Shown: positions 34,522 to 44,689 of the stretch, one piece after another
Layout: each line of letters starts with the position of its first letter
How positions within the stretch are numbered: position 1 is the first letter of the stretch
Source of the DNA: Moorena sp. SIOASIH
GTDB taxonomy: Bacteria; Cyanobacteriota; Cyanobacteriia; Cyanobacteriales; Coleofasciculaceae
DNA: 64,000 nucleotides
Assembly: GCF_010671925.1 (NCBI RefSeq)
Contig: NZ_JAAHIH010000005.1
Span: 558,001-622,000, forward strand
Reading direction: 5' to 3'
Notes under the pieces: generated by a model
What the model saw: the letters and a program-made list of their open reading frames with translations, nothing else
What the model was told of the DNA's origin: nothing
Databases searched by the model: none
Made by a program: the position numbers and the translations under genes

Positions 34522-34701
34522 CTAGCTCACACCAGAGGCTGAGAAAGCCACAAAGATCAAGCCACTTACTAAAATCAGAGCTGTTACACCCAAGATCAGG
34601 TAGTTGCGCTTTTCCGCTGCAGTGGGTGGCTCTGCCTGGTAAACTTTTGGCTCTTTAGCAAAATTGTTTAAACGCCCGCCGTCTTCTACTGTATATGGCA
34701 T
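34522..34701 (-). CDS. psb34: Photosystem II assembly protein Psb34
   Basis: The 59-residue product reads MPYTVEDGGRLNNFAKEPKV, then YQAEPPTAAEKRNYLILGV, and ends in one transmembrane helix (LILVSGLIFVAFSASG). This matches the Psb34 family (Synechocystis Ssl1498 type), which contains a characteristic GGRLNNFA...EPKVYQAEPP N-terminus. Psb34 binds CP47 assembly intermediates of photosystem II in the thylakoid. The start is fixed by the conserved N-terminus. The gene lies 57 bases beyond the convergent TPR gene and about 290 bases from thiOG. Confidence 0.93.
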   Translation of the reverse strand: MPYTVEDGGRLNNFAKEPKVYQAEPPTAAEKRNYLILGVTALILVSGLIFVAFSASGVS

Positions 34702-34872
34702 GGATTACAACCTTTTTTTACTTTATATATATAAATGTAACAAAGAATGTAACAAAAATTGGCATAAATACTCTTCAGTTTTCCTGATCAGCTTGATTTG
34801 TTAATCTAAACTATTAATCCAGTCCTAGACCTTGACAAATTCTTTGATATATGTATTTATTGTATTTCTAGT

Positions 34873-34986
34873 ATTTATCAACTCGGTGAGGTACAAAGTC
34901 CTGGGTTTTAGGGAGTAGGGAGTAGGGAGTAGGGAGTAGGGAGTGGTCAGAAATCCTGTGTACCTCATGAGTATGATAAATGCTAT
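34873..34986. mobile_element. Inverted-repeat element with heptamers (GGTGAGGTAC...GTACCTC)
   Basis: GGTGAGGTACAAAGTCCTGG is followed by five GGGAGTA heptamers and then AAATCCTGTGTACCTCATG, AGTATGATAAATGCTA. The outer parts are complementary and match the complete copy at 63507. It sits 6 bases from the thiOG stop codon. Confidence 0.75.
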
Positions 34987-34991
34987 CTCAG

Positions 34992-37004
34992 CTAGCTAAT
35001 GGTACCAGTCAAGGGTGAGCTAGCACTAGCATAGTTTTTAACTGGAATACGACCAGCTAGGTAAGCCAGACGACCAGCTTCGGTGGCCATTCCCATCGCT
35101 TTTGCCATCATGACAGGATTACCTGCTAATGCGATCGCACTATTAATCAATAAAGCATCTGCCCCTAACTCCATGGCATAGGTGGCTTCACTGGGGCTAC
35201 CTATTCCAGCATCTACCACCACCGGCACTCCAGCTTCCTGAATGATGATTTTAATATTGGCAGCATTCTTGATGCCCTGTCCCGAACCAATGGGTGAACC
35301 CAAAGGCATCACCGTAGCACATCCTACCTCTTCTAGGCGTTTGGCTAATAACGGATCCGCATTAATATAGGGCAAAACCGCAAACCCTTCTTTTACCAGT
35401 TGCTCTGCTGCCTGTAGAGTACCAATGGGGTCAGGGAGTAAATACTTGAGATCAGGTATCACTTCCAGTTTCACAAAATTATTGTCTTCTTGACCCAATA
35501 GCTTCGCCATTTCCCGACCAAGCCGTGCCACTCGCACCGCTTCTTCCGCCGTTTTACAGCCTGCGGTATTGGGTAACATCCACAGTTTCGTCCAATCCAG
35601 GGATTCCGCTAGCCCTTCGTGTCCTGGTGCTTTAGTTTGTACCCGACGCACGGCCACCGTTACAATTTCACTGCCACTAGCAGCAATACTTTCAGCCATT
35701 ACCTGTTGAGAGTCATACTTACCTGTGCCAGTCATCAGACGAGACCGAAAGGTTTTTCCCGCAATTGTGAGTAAACCAGCTGGAGATGCTTCCGTCCCAT
35801 TCTCAGAGTGAGATTCCCTGACTGTAGCAGAATTATAGTGCAGCACTGGTGTTGAGGAGGAGTTACTAGATACACTGAGATTAGGAATGCTTTGACTTGA
35901 GGCTGGTTGATGGTAAAGTCGGTCGTATCGAAATTGATCTAACAATGGGTCAGATTTTTGCTTCTCAATCAGGTCAGCCAGCAACAAAGCGGTTACGGGA
36001 GCCAGCAAAATACCGTTGCGGTAGTGACCGGTAGCCAGGCTCAGGTTTTGGCAAGGACCAGTGCCAAGAATTGGTAATTCGTCAGGTGTTGCTGGTCGAA
36101 ATCCCCACCAACACTCATGAATCGACCAGTGTTGGATTGCTGGATATAGCCGGATAGCTGATTTTAACAAACGGTGAATTGCAGCAGTAGTGTTGTCAGG
36201 CTGCCAACCCACATCCTCTACTGTTGCACCAATCAGAATTCGTCCATCTCGACGGGGGACTAGATAAACCTCAGAACCGTGTAACACTCGCTGTAGTGGC
36301 AAGGGGTCTTGAGAATTTTTAGTGGCTTTTACTGACAGCATCTGACCTTTCTTTGGAGCCACTGGCAAGGGCAACAGTTGATTAGACCAGGCTCCAGTTG
36401 CTAGGACATAATGGTCTGCATGGAGTTCCCCTGCGGAGGTTCTAATCCCAGAGACTAAGCGATTGCGCTGCTGAATTGCCTCCACAGCTATGCCTTCACG
36501 CAGCTCTACTCCCCATTCTTGGGCAGCCAGTCGCAGGGCTTTACTGAGTGCTTGGGGGACCACCTGAGCATCTTCTGGGTACCACCAACCACCAACCACT
36601 TCTGAGCCTAAACCTGATTGATAGCAATGAATCGTATCTTTGTCTAACCAGTCAGCAACTCCGGTTTGGTTGCTGACCTGCTGTTGCTGATTTCCTGCTG
36701 CCCCTTCATAGACCGGTGCTAAAAAGCCACAGGGCCAATAGCCCGTTGCCACACCAGTCATCTGTTCCAGTTTGGTACACCATTGAGGATACAGTGAGTG
36801 GGACCACAGGCCTAAATCTAGCATCGGACCAATGGGGAGCGCTTCTGAGAATGGTGCTAACATTCCCGCTGCAGCTAGGGTGGCACCTTCTTGGAAATTG
36901 CGGGTGACAACAGTTACTGTTGCCCCACGCTGTTTCAGTTCTACAGCGATCGCTAAACCGATAATGCCACCGCCAATAATCAGAATGTCACTTGCTGCTT
37001 TCAT
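34992..37004 (-). CDS. thiOG: ThiO-ThiG fusion: glycine oxidase / thiazole synthase
   Basis: Both halves make the thiazole ring of thiamine. Residues 1-370 are the FAD-dependent glycine oxidase ThiO: GxGxxG motif in ILIIGGGIIGLAIAVEL and C-terminal ATGHYRNGILLAPVTA. It forms dehydroglycine. Residues about 408-665 are ThiG, a TIM barrel: FRSRLMTGTGKYDSQ, the Schiff-base lysine region NFVKLEVIPDLKYLL, PLGSPIGSGQGI and DAGIGSPSEATYAMELG. The linker (residues 370-405) is serine-rich. Such fusions are known in cyanobacteria. No TPP riboswitch-like sequence was recognised upstream; that gap (37005-37330) has short heptamer-like and 14-bp repeats only. Confidence 0.95.
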   Translation of the reverse strand: MKAASDILIIGGGIIGLAIAVELKQRGATVTVVTRNFQEGATLAAAGMLAPFSEALPIGPMLDLGLWSHSLYPQWCTKLEQMTGVATGYWPCGFLAPVYEGAAGNQQQQVSNQTGVADWLDKDTIHCYQSGLGSEVVGGWWYPEDAQVVPQALSKALRLAAQEWGVELREGIAVEAIQQRNRLVSGIRTSAGELHADHYVLATGAWSNQLLPLPVAPKKGQMLSVKATKNSQDPLPLQRVLHGSEVYLVPRRDGRILIGATVEDVGWQPDNTTAAIHRLLKSAIRLYPAIQHWSIHECWWGFRPATPDELPILGTGPCQNLSLATGHYRNGILLAPVTALLLADLIEKQKSDPLLDQFRYDRLYHQPASSQSIPNLSVSSNSSSTPVLHYNSATVRESHSENGTEASPAGLLTIAGKTFRSRLMTGTGKYDSQQVMAESIAASGSEIVTVAVRRVQTKAPGHEGLAESLDWTKLWMLPNTAGCKTAEEAVRVARLGREMAKLLGQEDNNFVKLEVIPDLKYLLPDPIGTLQAAEQLVKEGFAVLPYINADPLLAKRLEEVGCATVMPLGSPIGSGQGIKNAANIKIIIQEAGVPVVVDAGIGSPSEATYAMELGADALLINSAIALAGNPVMMAKAMGMATEAGRLAYLAGRIPVKNYASASSPLTGTIS

Positions 37005-37330
37005 AGGTTAAGGAGAGTGGAGACTAGGGATTGGGGAAAGTATCAAGGATGAAGTATCAAGGATGAACTATTAAGTATGAAGTATCAAGGATGAAATATT
37101 AAGTATGAAGTGGGAAGTGGGAAGTGTAACTCGTAGGTTGTGGATAACGTTTTTAGTCAACCTTAAGTCCGATAAACCCATTTCCTCCTTCAACCTTTAT
37201 TATTCATGCTTTCTCCTTCAACCTTTATTTTTCATCCTTTATTTTTCATCCTTTCTCCTTTTGAGCCATCCCCTAATCCCCAATCCCTAATCTCTTCCCC
37301 AACCTTTTAAACAACTACAGGTGCTGCCCT

Positions 37331-37792
37331 TTACCATAGAGCTGGTATGGGGTCATTATCTTCGTATACTACTGTACCAGAACTTCCTGTAGTTGCTGAG
37401 CTTGCTGTAGTCGCTGGAGCACTAGACTCACTGATCACAGGATTTCCTTGAGCAACAGTATCCTCCTCTGGCTGTGCAAAGGGCTCAGTTGTAGTCGGCT
37501 GTGCTTGTGCGATCGGTTGCTCTGGTTGAATACTCGGTGCTTCAGCTTCTGTAATTGATGGGTCTTCTAACAGTGCTGTATCAGTTGGTTCTGCCTCCTC
37601 CTGGTTCTTACCCAGATTAAAGAAGGGAATGTTAAAGCGAGAAGCCTTTTCTTCCTCAGCTTCAGGAAGTGGTTCTACTTGATTTACACTCTGGGGAGCC
37701 TCTTCGATTTGGCGACCCTTACAAGCACTAACTGCTCCTAGGAGAGCAACCAGGACTAATAATTTGGTAGTTAACCTCATATATTTGTTCAT
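37331..37792 (-). CDS. Small lipoprotein of unknown function
   Basis: Started at the internal ATG at 37792 (MNKYMRLTTKLLVLVALLG), because a lipoprotein signal with lipobox AVSAC follows directly; the frame extends to 37825 without benefit. The mature protein of about 130 residues is acidic and low in complexity (PEAEEEKASRFNIPFF, EPTDTALLEDPSITEAE) and ends in a short conserved-looking GTVVYEDNDPIPALW. No domain is recognised. Probably a periplasmic tethered disordered protein. Confidence 0.7.
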   Translation of the reverse strand: MNKYMRLTTKLLVLVALLGAVSACKGRQIEEAPQSVNQVEPLPEAEEEKASRFNIPFFNLGKNQEEAEPTDTALLEDPSITEAEAPSIQPEQPIAQAQPTTTEPFAQPEEDTVAQGNPVISESSAPATTASSATTGSSGTVVYEDNDPIPALW

Positions 37793-37825
37793 ACTCTGAT
37801 TTGATATCAAGAATTGTGTTTCCAT

Positions 37826-38892
37826 GACTTAATACCTGTGTGTCGAAGTAGGGAATTTACAGATGTGTCCCTTTTCGGTGAACGCACCCGCCCATAATAT
37901 ACCAGTTGAGTTCTCCGGAGGTCACTAGAAAACAAAATTGTTCATTGTCTTGATGCAAAGCGCGAGTGGGGGTTTCCCCGTGAGGCCACTGCATCGCTTC
38001 CGGGGTGGGTGTGGGGTGTGCAGAAAGTTTAGCCCTTTTCAATTTTGGTTTCAAGCCCCTGAATTCATCGATGGGTTAGCAACACCCTGTCAGCCATGCA
38101 AAGCACGAGTGGGGGTTTCCCCCAAGACCGCCCTGCATCGCTTTGACCCTATCCCCTGCACCCATCTAGCTCCCTGCCCTTTGACGGTTTTTCCCAATAT
38201 TAGGAAATCGTCCTGTGATTTACCAGACCCCAAGCTGACGCTATGGCACTGGCTTGTCACTTCACCGGGGATTGCCTAAGTTGAGTTTTGCGACTAAGCT
38301 TAGGTTTTACATCCCCGACCTGTTGCAGCAGTCCCAGGCCCGTCAGACCGATAGCATTTCGATTACGTGAACGCGGGATAGGTCAACACATTTTTTTTGA
38401 CTTGGTTATTGTCAAGAAAATCTACTGTCAACAGTATCATGTTTCCCCCGACCATTAGTTAACCATTAGTTAACCATTGCTAAATGTAGCTTAGCTTACA
38501 TCCTGTTAGCACTGATGGGAATATCGGGTTAACAGAGAAGGTCAGCTCTTGATCAGTCAAAGTATAAAAGTCAGCCGATTGGTACTTAGATAATACCATT
38601 ACCTACCGCTTACTAATATCAGCGATCAGCGATGCTTAAAAAGCCGACTGCGCCAGTGCGATCGCTAACTGCTTCTGCTGATATACAGTTAACTGTTTTA
38701 GTAACTGTTTTAGTTAACTTATCTACTTTTATAGGGTTGCTTAGTGACGGTGAACAATCAACAGTCAACATTCAACAGTTAACCATAAACCCTAAATTTC
38801 ACTATGCCTTAACTTATGTTTTAAGCTAGGCTAGTTAAGTCTGTCATTCACTCATTATCTCTATTCTGACTAAACTACAGGTTAGCACTACT
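37826..38892. other. Gene-free gap with two GCGATGCAG-family repeats
   Basis: Partial palindromic repeats lie at 37951-37998 and 38094-38141 (TGCAAAGC...GAGTGGGGG...TGCATCGC). A triplet TTAACCATTAG repeat is at 38454-38490. Open frames here overlap the repeats and have no recognisable product. Presumably the promoter of the EamA gene lies near 38850, but none is obvious. Confidence 0.6.
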
Positions 38893-39762
38893 ATGCTTTG
38901 GTTGATATTCGCTAGTCTAACAGCTCTTTTTGCTTCTGGCAAGGATTTGACGAGTAAGCGAGGGCTAAAAAATGTTGATGGGTACATTGTTTCTTGGGCA
39001 GTATTATTTTTTTCTTTGCCTGTTTTACTGCCTCTTATTTTTGTTATTGAAATTCCCGAAATAGGTCAAGATTTTGGGTTAGCATTAATGCTCGGAGGGT
39101 CTCTGAATGTGGTGGGGATGAGCTTGTATATCCAAGCATTGAGTCGGTCTGACTTATCCATTACCGTTCCCTTTATGACCTTCACCCCGTTATTTTTATT
39201 AGTAACCTCCCCAATCATTGTGGGAGAATATCCCACGCCCTTAGATATCCTAGGGATTATCATGATTGTGGTTGGGTCTTATAGCTTGAATTTAAAAGAA
39301 AAAAGAAACGGTTACCTCGCCCCTTTTAAAGGGCTACTCAAGCAAAGAGGGCCTCAGTTAATGTTAACCGTAGCTGTAATTTTTAGTATTAGCTCAAACC
39401 TTGATAAGGTGGGGGTACAAAATTCATCACCAATATTTTGGGCAATTGCGATGCATACCTTTATTGCCACAGCTATGGGAGTGATTATGCTGTATAAATC
39501 AAGCAGTAAATTAAACCAAATTCCAAAACATTTACTATCTATAGTTCCTATTGGTTTCTGTCAAGCCGGAGTAATTTTGTGCCAAATGACAGCTCTGGAA
39601 ATGACCTTTGTCAGCCACGTGATCGCTGTTAAACGCATGAGTGTTTTAATTAGTGTAATCTTAGGATGTCTAATTTTTAAAGAACCGGGAATTCAGGAAA
39701 GAGCAGTTGGAGCAGCAATTATGGTATTGGGAGTTTTACTGATTAGTCTATCGGGACATTAG
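38893..39762 (+). CDS. EamA family transporter (drug/metabolite superfamily)
   Basis: The 289-residue protein has about ten hydrophobic helices in two repeated halves, the EamA/DMT arrangement (for example FFSLPVLLPLIFVIEIPE, MLTVAVIFSISSNLDKVG, VGAAIMVLGVLLISLSG). DMT carriers export or import small metabolites such as amino acids, nucleotide sugars or drugs by proton coupling or exchange. No substrate can be read from sequence. The gene stands alone, with ATG at 38893 and no SD of note. Confidence 0.88.
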   Translation: MLWLIFASLTALFASGKDLTSKRGLKNVDGYIVSWAVLFFSLPVLLPLIFVIEIPEIGQDFGLALMLGGSLNVVGMSLYIQALSRSDLSITVPFMTFTPLFLLVTSPIIVGEYPTPLDILGIIMIVVGSYSLNLKEKRNGYLAPFKGLLKQRGPQLMLTVAVIFSISSNLDKVGVQNSSPIFWAIAMHTFIATAMGVIMLYKSSSKLNQIPKHLLSIVPIGFCQAGVILCQMTALEMTFVSHVIAVKRMSVLISVILGCLIFKEPGIQERAVGAAIMVLGVLLISLSGH

Positions 39763-40544
39763 GATTGGGGTTTAGGGAACAGGGAGCAGGTAAGCATTCA
39801 GCGGTCAGCCGTCAGCCGTCAGCTTATTTTATTCAAAAGCTGTTGCTGTAGCGTGTGCTATGGACATAAACTGTTCCCGTAGCGTGGCCACAGGCCTTTG
39901 GCTGATAGCTGTTGCCGTAGCATCTCAAGTAGCGCATTAGCTGATAGCTGATAGCTGATAGCTGAATGCTTACGGGAGCAGGGAGCAGAAAGGGGCATGT
40001 CATCTTCTTAAAAAAGAAGGGGAAGTGTGGGGAGTGTGGGGAGATGGGGAGATGGGGGAAATTTTTATTAAGGGTAATTATCCCGACATGATATAAAATA
40101 AATATTTTGGGTTATTTTAAAAAAAATTATAGATTAATTGAATAATAAAATAAGATTTAAAAAATCAAATAGATAACTATAAAAATGATATAAAATTAAG
40201 AAAATTTCAATCAACCTGTCAACAACGATATGGGTTAACTAACCAGGGTATTTATTCTACCATAATTCCCGTTAAGGCTGTGGTTAGGAATAATATCTGA
40301 CAGGGGTAAAACAATCAGTCAGTAAAATAAGGATGACTAACTATAGCAGTTTTCAAAGTTAATACCACAGATGACGTAAGTAATCTGAAAACATAACTTA
40401 ATGTTAACCTTGAAAAGGTATGATATCTAATAGTTAGTATATCTGGGTGTAAATTCACATTCTTGTGAATGAGTTGTAAGGTTTTGAATTGTCAAGAGTT
40501 CGTTCGTAATACTGACCCAAGGAGAAATTGGAGAAAATTTTCCT
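39763..40544. other. Gene-free gap with GCATTCAGC inverted repeat and AT-rich tract
   Basis: TAAGCATTCAGCGGTCAGCC (39791) faces GATAGCTGAATGCTTACG (39956-39973), enclosing GTCAGCC and AGCTGAT heptamers and a TAGCGTGGCC palindrome. Related ends lie at 54264, 56059 and 56330. From 40080 to 40215 the sequence is extremely AT-rich. The nuclease promoter is probably near 40330-40500 but is not clear. Confidence 0.6.
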
Positions 40545-43500
40545 ATGACTACAACACTATCAGCAGGAGACATAGCCATTATTGGCTTTAACTTTGATAA
40601 CCCAGATGAATTTGCCTTTACACCATTAGTAGATATTGATGCAGGGACTGAAATTAATTTCACTGATAACGGTTGGCAAGCTGCTGGTACCTTCAGAGCT
40701 ACTGAAGGCACTTTTACTTGGACGGCACCCACAGATATTGCTGCCGGAACAATAATTAACCCTACTGTAAGTAGTATTTTATTCTCAGCTAGTGGTGACC
40801 AAATTATTGCTTACCAAGGAGATAGTAGCAACCCCACCTTTATTTATGCCCTCAACAGTGAAGGGAATCCAGGAGTATGGCAGTCTGACTCCACCAGTTC
40901 CAATACATCCGCCCTACCCACAGGTTTAGTCAATGGCGAAACAGCAGTAGCTTTAAACGAAATTGATAACGCCATTTATACAGGTATCACTTCTGGTACC
41001 CAAGCAGAATTACTAGCTGCAATCAGCGATAATTCTAATTGGTCTGGAAGCAATAGTACCAGACAAACTATACCAACAAACCCTTTCACAGTTAGTGGTA
41101 GTGGCTCTAATTTAGTCATAAATGAAGTATACGTTAGCCATACTGGAACAGATGACACTGAATTTATCGAAATATTTGGCACCCCTGGTACATCATTGGA
41201 TGGCTTAAGTATTATTGGTGTTGAAGGAGATAGTGGCTCTTCAATTGGCACAATTGACGCTCGAATTGACTTTGACTCAACCCATACTATCGGGGAAAAT
41301 GGCTTTTTTTTAGTCGGGAATCCCACCGGTTTAGCAAATAACTATGGAGTTACTCCGAATCTTAATATTAATACTAACTTCTTAGAAAATAGTAGCTCGA
41401 CTTTTGCTTTAGTTGAAACCAGCAGTATTTCTGGAACTTCTGTTACAGGTAGCGAAGTTGTTCTCGATACTGTTGCTCTTACAGATGGTGGTGCAGGTGA
41501 TACCTTCTTCTTTGATGCTCCTGTTATTGGTCCCGATGGTTCATTTTTCCCTGCCGGTGCCCGTCGAGTCACAGATGGAGTTGATACCGATACAATTAAT
41601 GATTGGGTAATTAGTGATTTTAATCTCGGTACTGAAAATACCCCGACTGCTGGCAGCGACGGTGATGGTGTTGGTGGACAACCCACCTTTAAACCCATCT
41701 ACGAAATTCAAGGTGCTGGTCACCTCTCCCCATTTGATGGTAGTGGAGTCACCACCACAGGTATTGTCACAGCAGTAGATACTAATGGTTTCTATCTACA
41801 AGATCCAACAGGAGATGGTAATGATGCTACCTCGGACGGTATCTTTGTGTTCACAGGTTCAGCTCCCGGAATCGAAGTAGGTGATGAGCTAGAGGTAACA
41901 GGTACAGTCGATGAATTTATTCCTGGTGGTGCTACTACTGGCAATCTCTCTATTACCAATATTGTCAGCCCAACTATTACCACTCTCTCAACTGGAAATG
42001 ATGTTCCTGCTGCTACCATTATTGGTTCAAGTGGTCGGTTAGCTCCCACAGAAATTATTATCAGCGATAGTGAACTACCTGTTAATCTCCAAACAGTATC
42101 AGGTACCTTTAACCCCACAGTAGATGGTATTGACTTCTACGAAAGTTTAGAAGGAATGCTAGTAACTGTTGAAGACGCAGTTTCTGTTGCTCCTACTGAT
42201 GCCTTTGGTGGCTTCTCAACTTTTGAGTTTTTCGTAGTTCCTAATCAAGGTGCATTTGCAACTGGCACAAACAGCAACGGTGGTGTTACTCTCAACGACC
42301 CTGATCTTAGTGATGGTACTACCTTTACTGAGATTGAATTTAATCCAGAAAGAGTACAAATTGATGCACTAACTGACGAGAGTGATCTCCCTTCCATTAG
42401 TACTGGAACATTGTTAGGGGATGTAACTGGAGTTGTTAGCTACAGCTTTGGTAATTACGAAGTTCTTATTGATCAACCCCTCACTCCTCAAGGCAATATT
42501 GGGATTACAACACCAGAAATAACAACTGTAGTAGGTGATTCTGACCAATTAACTATTGCTAGCTACAATGTTCTCAACTTAGATCCCAATGATGCTGATG
42601 GTGATACGGATATAGCAGATGGTCGCTTTGAGTTGATTGCTAGTCAGATTGTTAACAATCTCGCGACACCGGACATCATTGGTTTACAGGAAATTCAGGA
42701 TAATGATGGTTCTTTTGATCCAGGAGGTTCTGATGTTATTTCAGCTAGTGACACCCTGCAATTACTCATTGATGAAATTGTCGAAGCAGGAGGACCACAA
42801 TACGAGTTTATTGACAACACCTTTATCGAAGACGATTTAAACGGTGGACAACCTGGTGGCAATATTCGTGTTGCTTACTTGTACAATCCAGAACGAGTGG
42901 ATTTAGTTCCAGGTTCTGTTCAAACTATCCTTGACATACCTCAAAGTGAACCAGACAATCCTTTCACTGGTAGTCGCCTACCTTTAGCTGCAACTTTTGA
43001 ATTTAACGAACAGGAAGTTACTGTTGTTAATAATCACTTTAGCTCTCGTGGTGGTAGTGATCCTCTGTTTGGTGCCATTCAACCTCCCGAGATTGGTGGA
43101 GAGACTGAGCGTGTTGAGCAAGCTCAAGCAAACAACGATTTTGTTGATAGCATCTTAGCTGAAAATCCATCAGCTAATGTGGTTGTCTTAGGGGACTTGA
43201 ATGGTTTCCAATTTGAAGATTACCAGACTGTTAACTTGGCAGGCGGTCCAGATAATCCAGTTCTTAACTTACTGACCGATACCTTGGATCCTTTAGAGGC
43301 TTACAGCTTTATCTTCAACGGTAACTCTCAAGCTATTGACCATGCATTTGTATCTGATAGCTTAGTCAATGTTGCAGAATATGATATTGTTCATGTCAAC
43401 GTTGATTTCGCTGACACTCCAGAACGAGCTAGTGACCACGACCCAGTAATTTTAGGATTGACTTTGCCACCAATAGTAATTCCAGGTGAGAAAATCATTG

Positions 43501-44024
43501 GTACCTTTGGTAATGATGAACTTGATGGTACAGGTGGAGATGATACCATTAAAGGACTAGTTGGTTCAGATATTCTGTTTGGAAACGGTGGCAACGATAC
43601 TCTCCTTGGTGGTTTTGGTAATGATACTCTGCTGGGAGGCAATGACAATGATAGCCTAAATGGAGGTGTTGGTAAAGACTCTTTAGAAGGCAGCAATGGT
43701 GATGATACTCTCTTTGGTGGTGTTGGTAATGATACTCTGAGCGGTGGTTCTGGTGGGGATTTACTGACAGGTGGTCTGGGTAAGGATACTTTTGTTTATG
43801 AAGGTGTCATGGTCGGAACTGATATAATCACTGACTTTAACACTAATCGTGACTTGATTGATTTGATCCAAATTATCTCCAGTTTCGAGGAATTAGAAAT
43901 TACTCAGAATAATGTTGGGGCAGTGATTAGCATTGATGGTCAATCATTAGCTATTCTCCAAGGTGTTATTCCTGGTCAACTGAGTGCCGATAGCTTTATT
44001 TTTGGTGACCCATCTGTACTATAG
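40545..44024 (+). CDS. Large secreted nuclease: lamin-tail, OB-fold, endonuclease/exonuclease/phosphatase and RTX domains
   Basis: Domains in order: an N-terminal beta domain (IAIIGFNFDNPDEFAF), a lamin-tail-like domain from about residue 190 (VINEVYVSHTGTDDTEFIEI), an OB-fold-type domain from about 385 (IYEIQGAGHLSPFDG), and the EEP catalytic domain from about 668. The last has ASYNVLNLDP, DIIGLQEIQDNDG with the metal-binding Glu, NNHFSSRGG, VVLGDLNGF and SDHDPVILG. Nonapeptide RTX Ca2+-binding repeats follow from about 985 (GGNDTLLGG, GDDTLFGG), with a C-terminal type I secretion signal region. It probably degrades extracellular DNA for phosphate or defence, as ExeM-like nucleases do. No signal peptide is visible, as expected for type I secretion. 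The stop codon is supplied by a TATAGCGG element end. Confidence 0.9.
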   Translation: MTTTLSAGDIAIIGFNFDNPDEFAFTPLVDIDAGTEINFTDNGWQAAGTFRATEGTFTWTAPTDIAAGTIINPTVSSILFSASGDQIIAYQGDSSNPTFIYALNSEGNPGVWQSDSTSSNTSALPTGLVNGETAVALNEIDNAIYTGITSGTQAELLAAISDNSNWSGSNSTRQTIPTNPFTVSGSGSNLVINEVYVSHTGTDDTEFIEIFGTPGTSLDGLSIIGVEGDSGSSIGTIDARIDFDSTHTIGENGFFLVGNPTGLANNYGVTPNLNINTNFLENSSSTFALVETSSISGTSVTGSEVVLDTVALTDGGAGDTFFFDAPVIGPDGSFFPAGARRVTDGVDTDTINDWVISDFNLGTENTPTAGSDGDGVGGQPTFKPIYEIQGAGHLSPFDGSGVTTTGIVTAVDTNGFYLQDPTGDGNDATSDGIFVFTGSAPGIEVGDELEVTGTVDEFIPGGATTGNLSITNIVSPTITTLSTGNDVPAATIIGSSGRLAPTEIIISDSELPVNLQTVSGTFNPTVDGIDFYESLEGMLVTVEDAVSVAPTDAFGGFSTFEFFVVPNQGAFATGTNSNGGVTLNDPDLSDGTTFTEIEFNPERVQIDALTDESDLPSISTGTLLGDVTGVVSYSFGNYEVLIDQPLTPQGNIGITTPEITTVVGDSDQLTIASYNVLNLDPNDADGDTDIADGRFELIASQIVNNLATPDIIGLQEIQDNDGSFDPGGSDVISASDTLQLLIDEIVEAGGPQYEFIDNTFIEDDLNGGQPGGNIRVAYLYNPERVDLVPGSVQTILDIPQSEPDNPFTGSRLPLAATFEFNEQEVTVVNNHFSSRGGSDPLFGAIQPPEIGGETERVEQAQANNDFVDSILAENPSANVVVLGDLNGFQFEDYQTVNLAGGPDNPVLNLLTDTLDPLEAYSFIFNGNSQAIDHAFVSDSLVNVAEYDIVHVNVDFADTPERASDHDPVILGLTLPPIVIPGEKIIGTFGNDELDGTGGDDTIKGLVGSDILFGNGGNDTLLGGFGNDTLLGGNDNDSLNGGVGKDSLEGSNGDDTLFGGVGNDTLSGGSGGDLLTGGLGKDTFVYEGVMVGTDIITDFNTNRDLIDLIQIISSFEELEITQNNVGAVISIDGQSLAILQGVIPGQLSADSFIFGDPSVL

Positions 44025-44070
44025 CGGTTTTCAATTTGGTGAGGTACAGAGTTCCTGGTTTTAGGGAACA

Positions 44071-44636
44071 GTAGATGTAGGGTGGGCAGTGCTTACCAAA
44101 ACGATTGTGAGCTTTTCAATGGGTATGATGCACTGCCCACCGGACAAGTCAGTAGATGTAGGGTGGGCAGTGCTTACCAAAACGATTGTGAGCTTTTCAA
44201 TGGGTATGATGCACTGCCCACCGGACAAGTCAGTAGATGTAGGGTGGGCAGTGCTTACCAAAACGATTGTGAGCTTTTCAATGGGTATGATGCACTGCCC
44301 ACCGGACAAGTCAGTAGATGTAGGGTGGGCAGTGCTTACCAAAACCATTGTCAGCTTTTCAATGGGTATGATGCACTGCCCACCTGACTGACAAGTCAAT
44401 AGATGTAGGGTGGGCAGTGCTTACCAAAACGATTGTGAGCTTTTCAATGGGTATGATGCACTGCCCACCGGACAAGTCAGTAGATGTAGGGTGGGCAGTG
44501 CTTACCAAAACGATTGTGAGCTTTTCAATGGGTATGATGCACTGCCCACCGGACAAGTCAGTAGATGTAGGGTGGGCAGTGCTTAGCAAAACCATTGTCA
44601 GCTTTTCAATGGGTATGATGCACTGCCCACCGGAGG
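44071..44636. repeat. 81-bp tandem array, seven units, each a 12-bp-stem hairpin
   Basis: Units start at 44071, 44152, 44233, 44314, about 44399, 44480 and 44561. Each has GGTGGGCAGTGC facing GCACTGCCCACC. Units 4 and 7 share AACCATTGTCAGC instead of AACGATTGTGAGC, so a block of units was duplicated. Open frames on both strands are by-products of the 81-bp period (a multiple of three). Confidence 0.95.
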
Positions 44637-44689
44637 AGTAATTGTCTTAAAAATCTAGAAAATAACTCATATTTTCTAGTTAATTTGAT

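Noticed and set aside
34702..34872. Possible small RNA or riboswitch upstream of psb34
   Set aside because: AT-rich with no clear stems or known riboswitch motifs.
37938..38279. 113-residue open frame in the gap before the EamA gene
   Set aside because: It translates two GCGATGCAG-family palindromes and has no domain.
44061..44641. Several open frames over the 81-bp array on both strands
   Set aside because: They arise because 81 is a multiple of three; there is no start context or independent evidence for coding.
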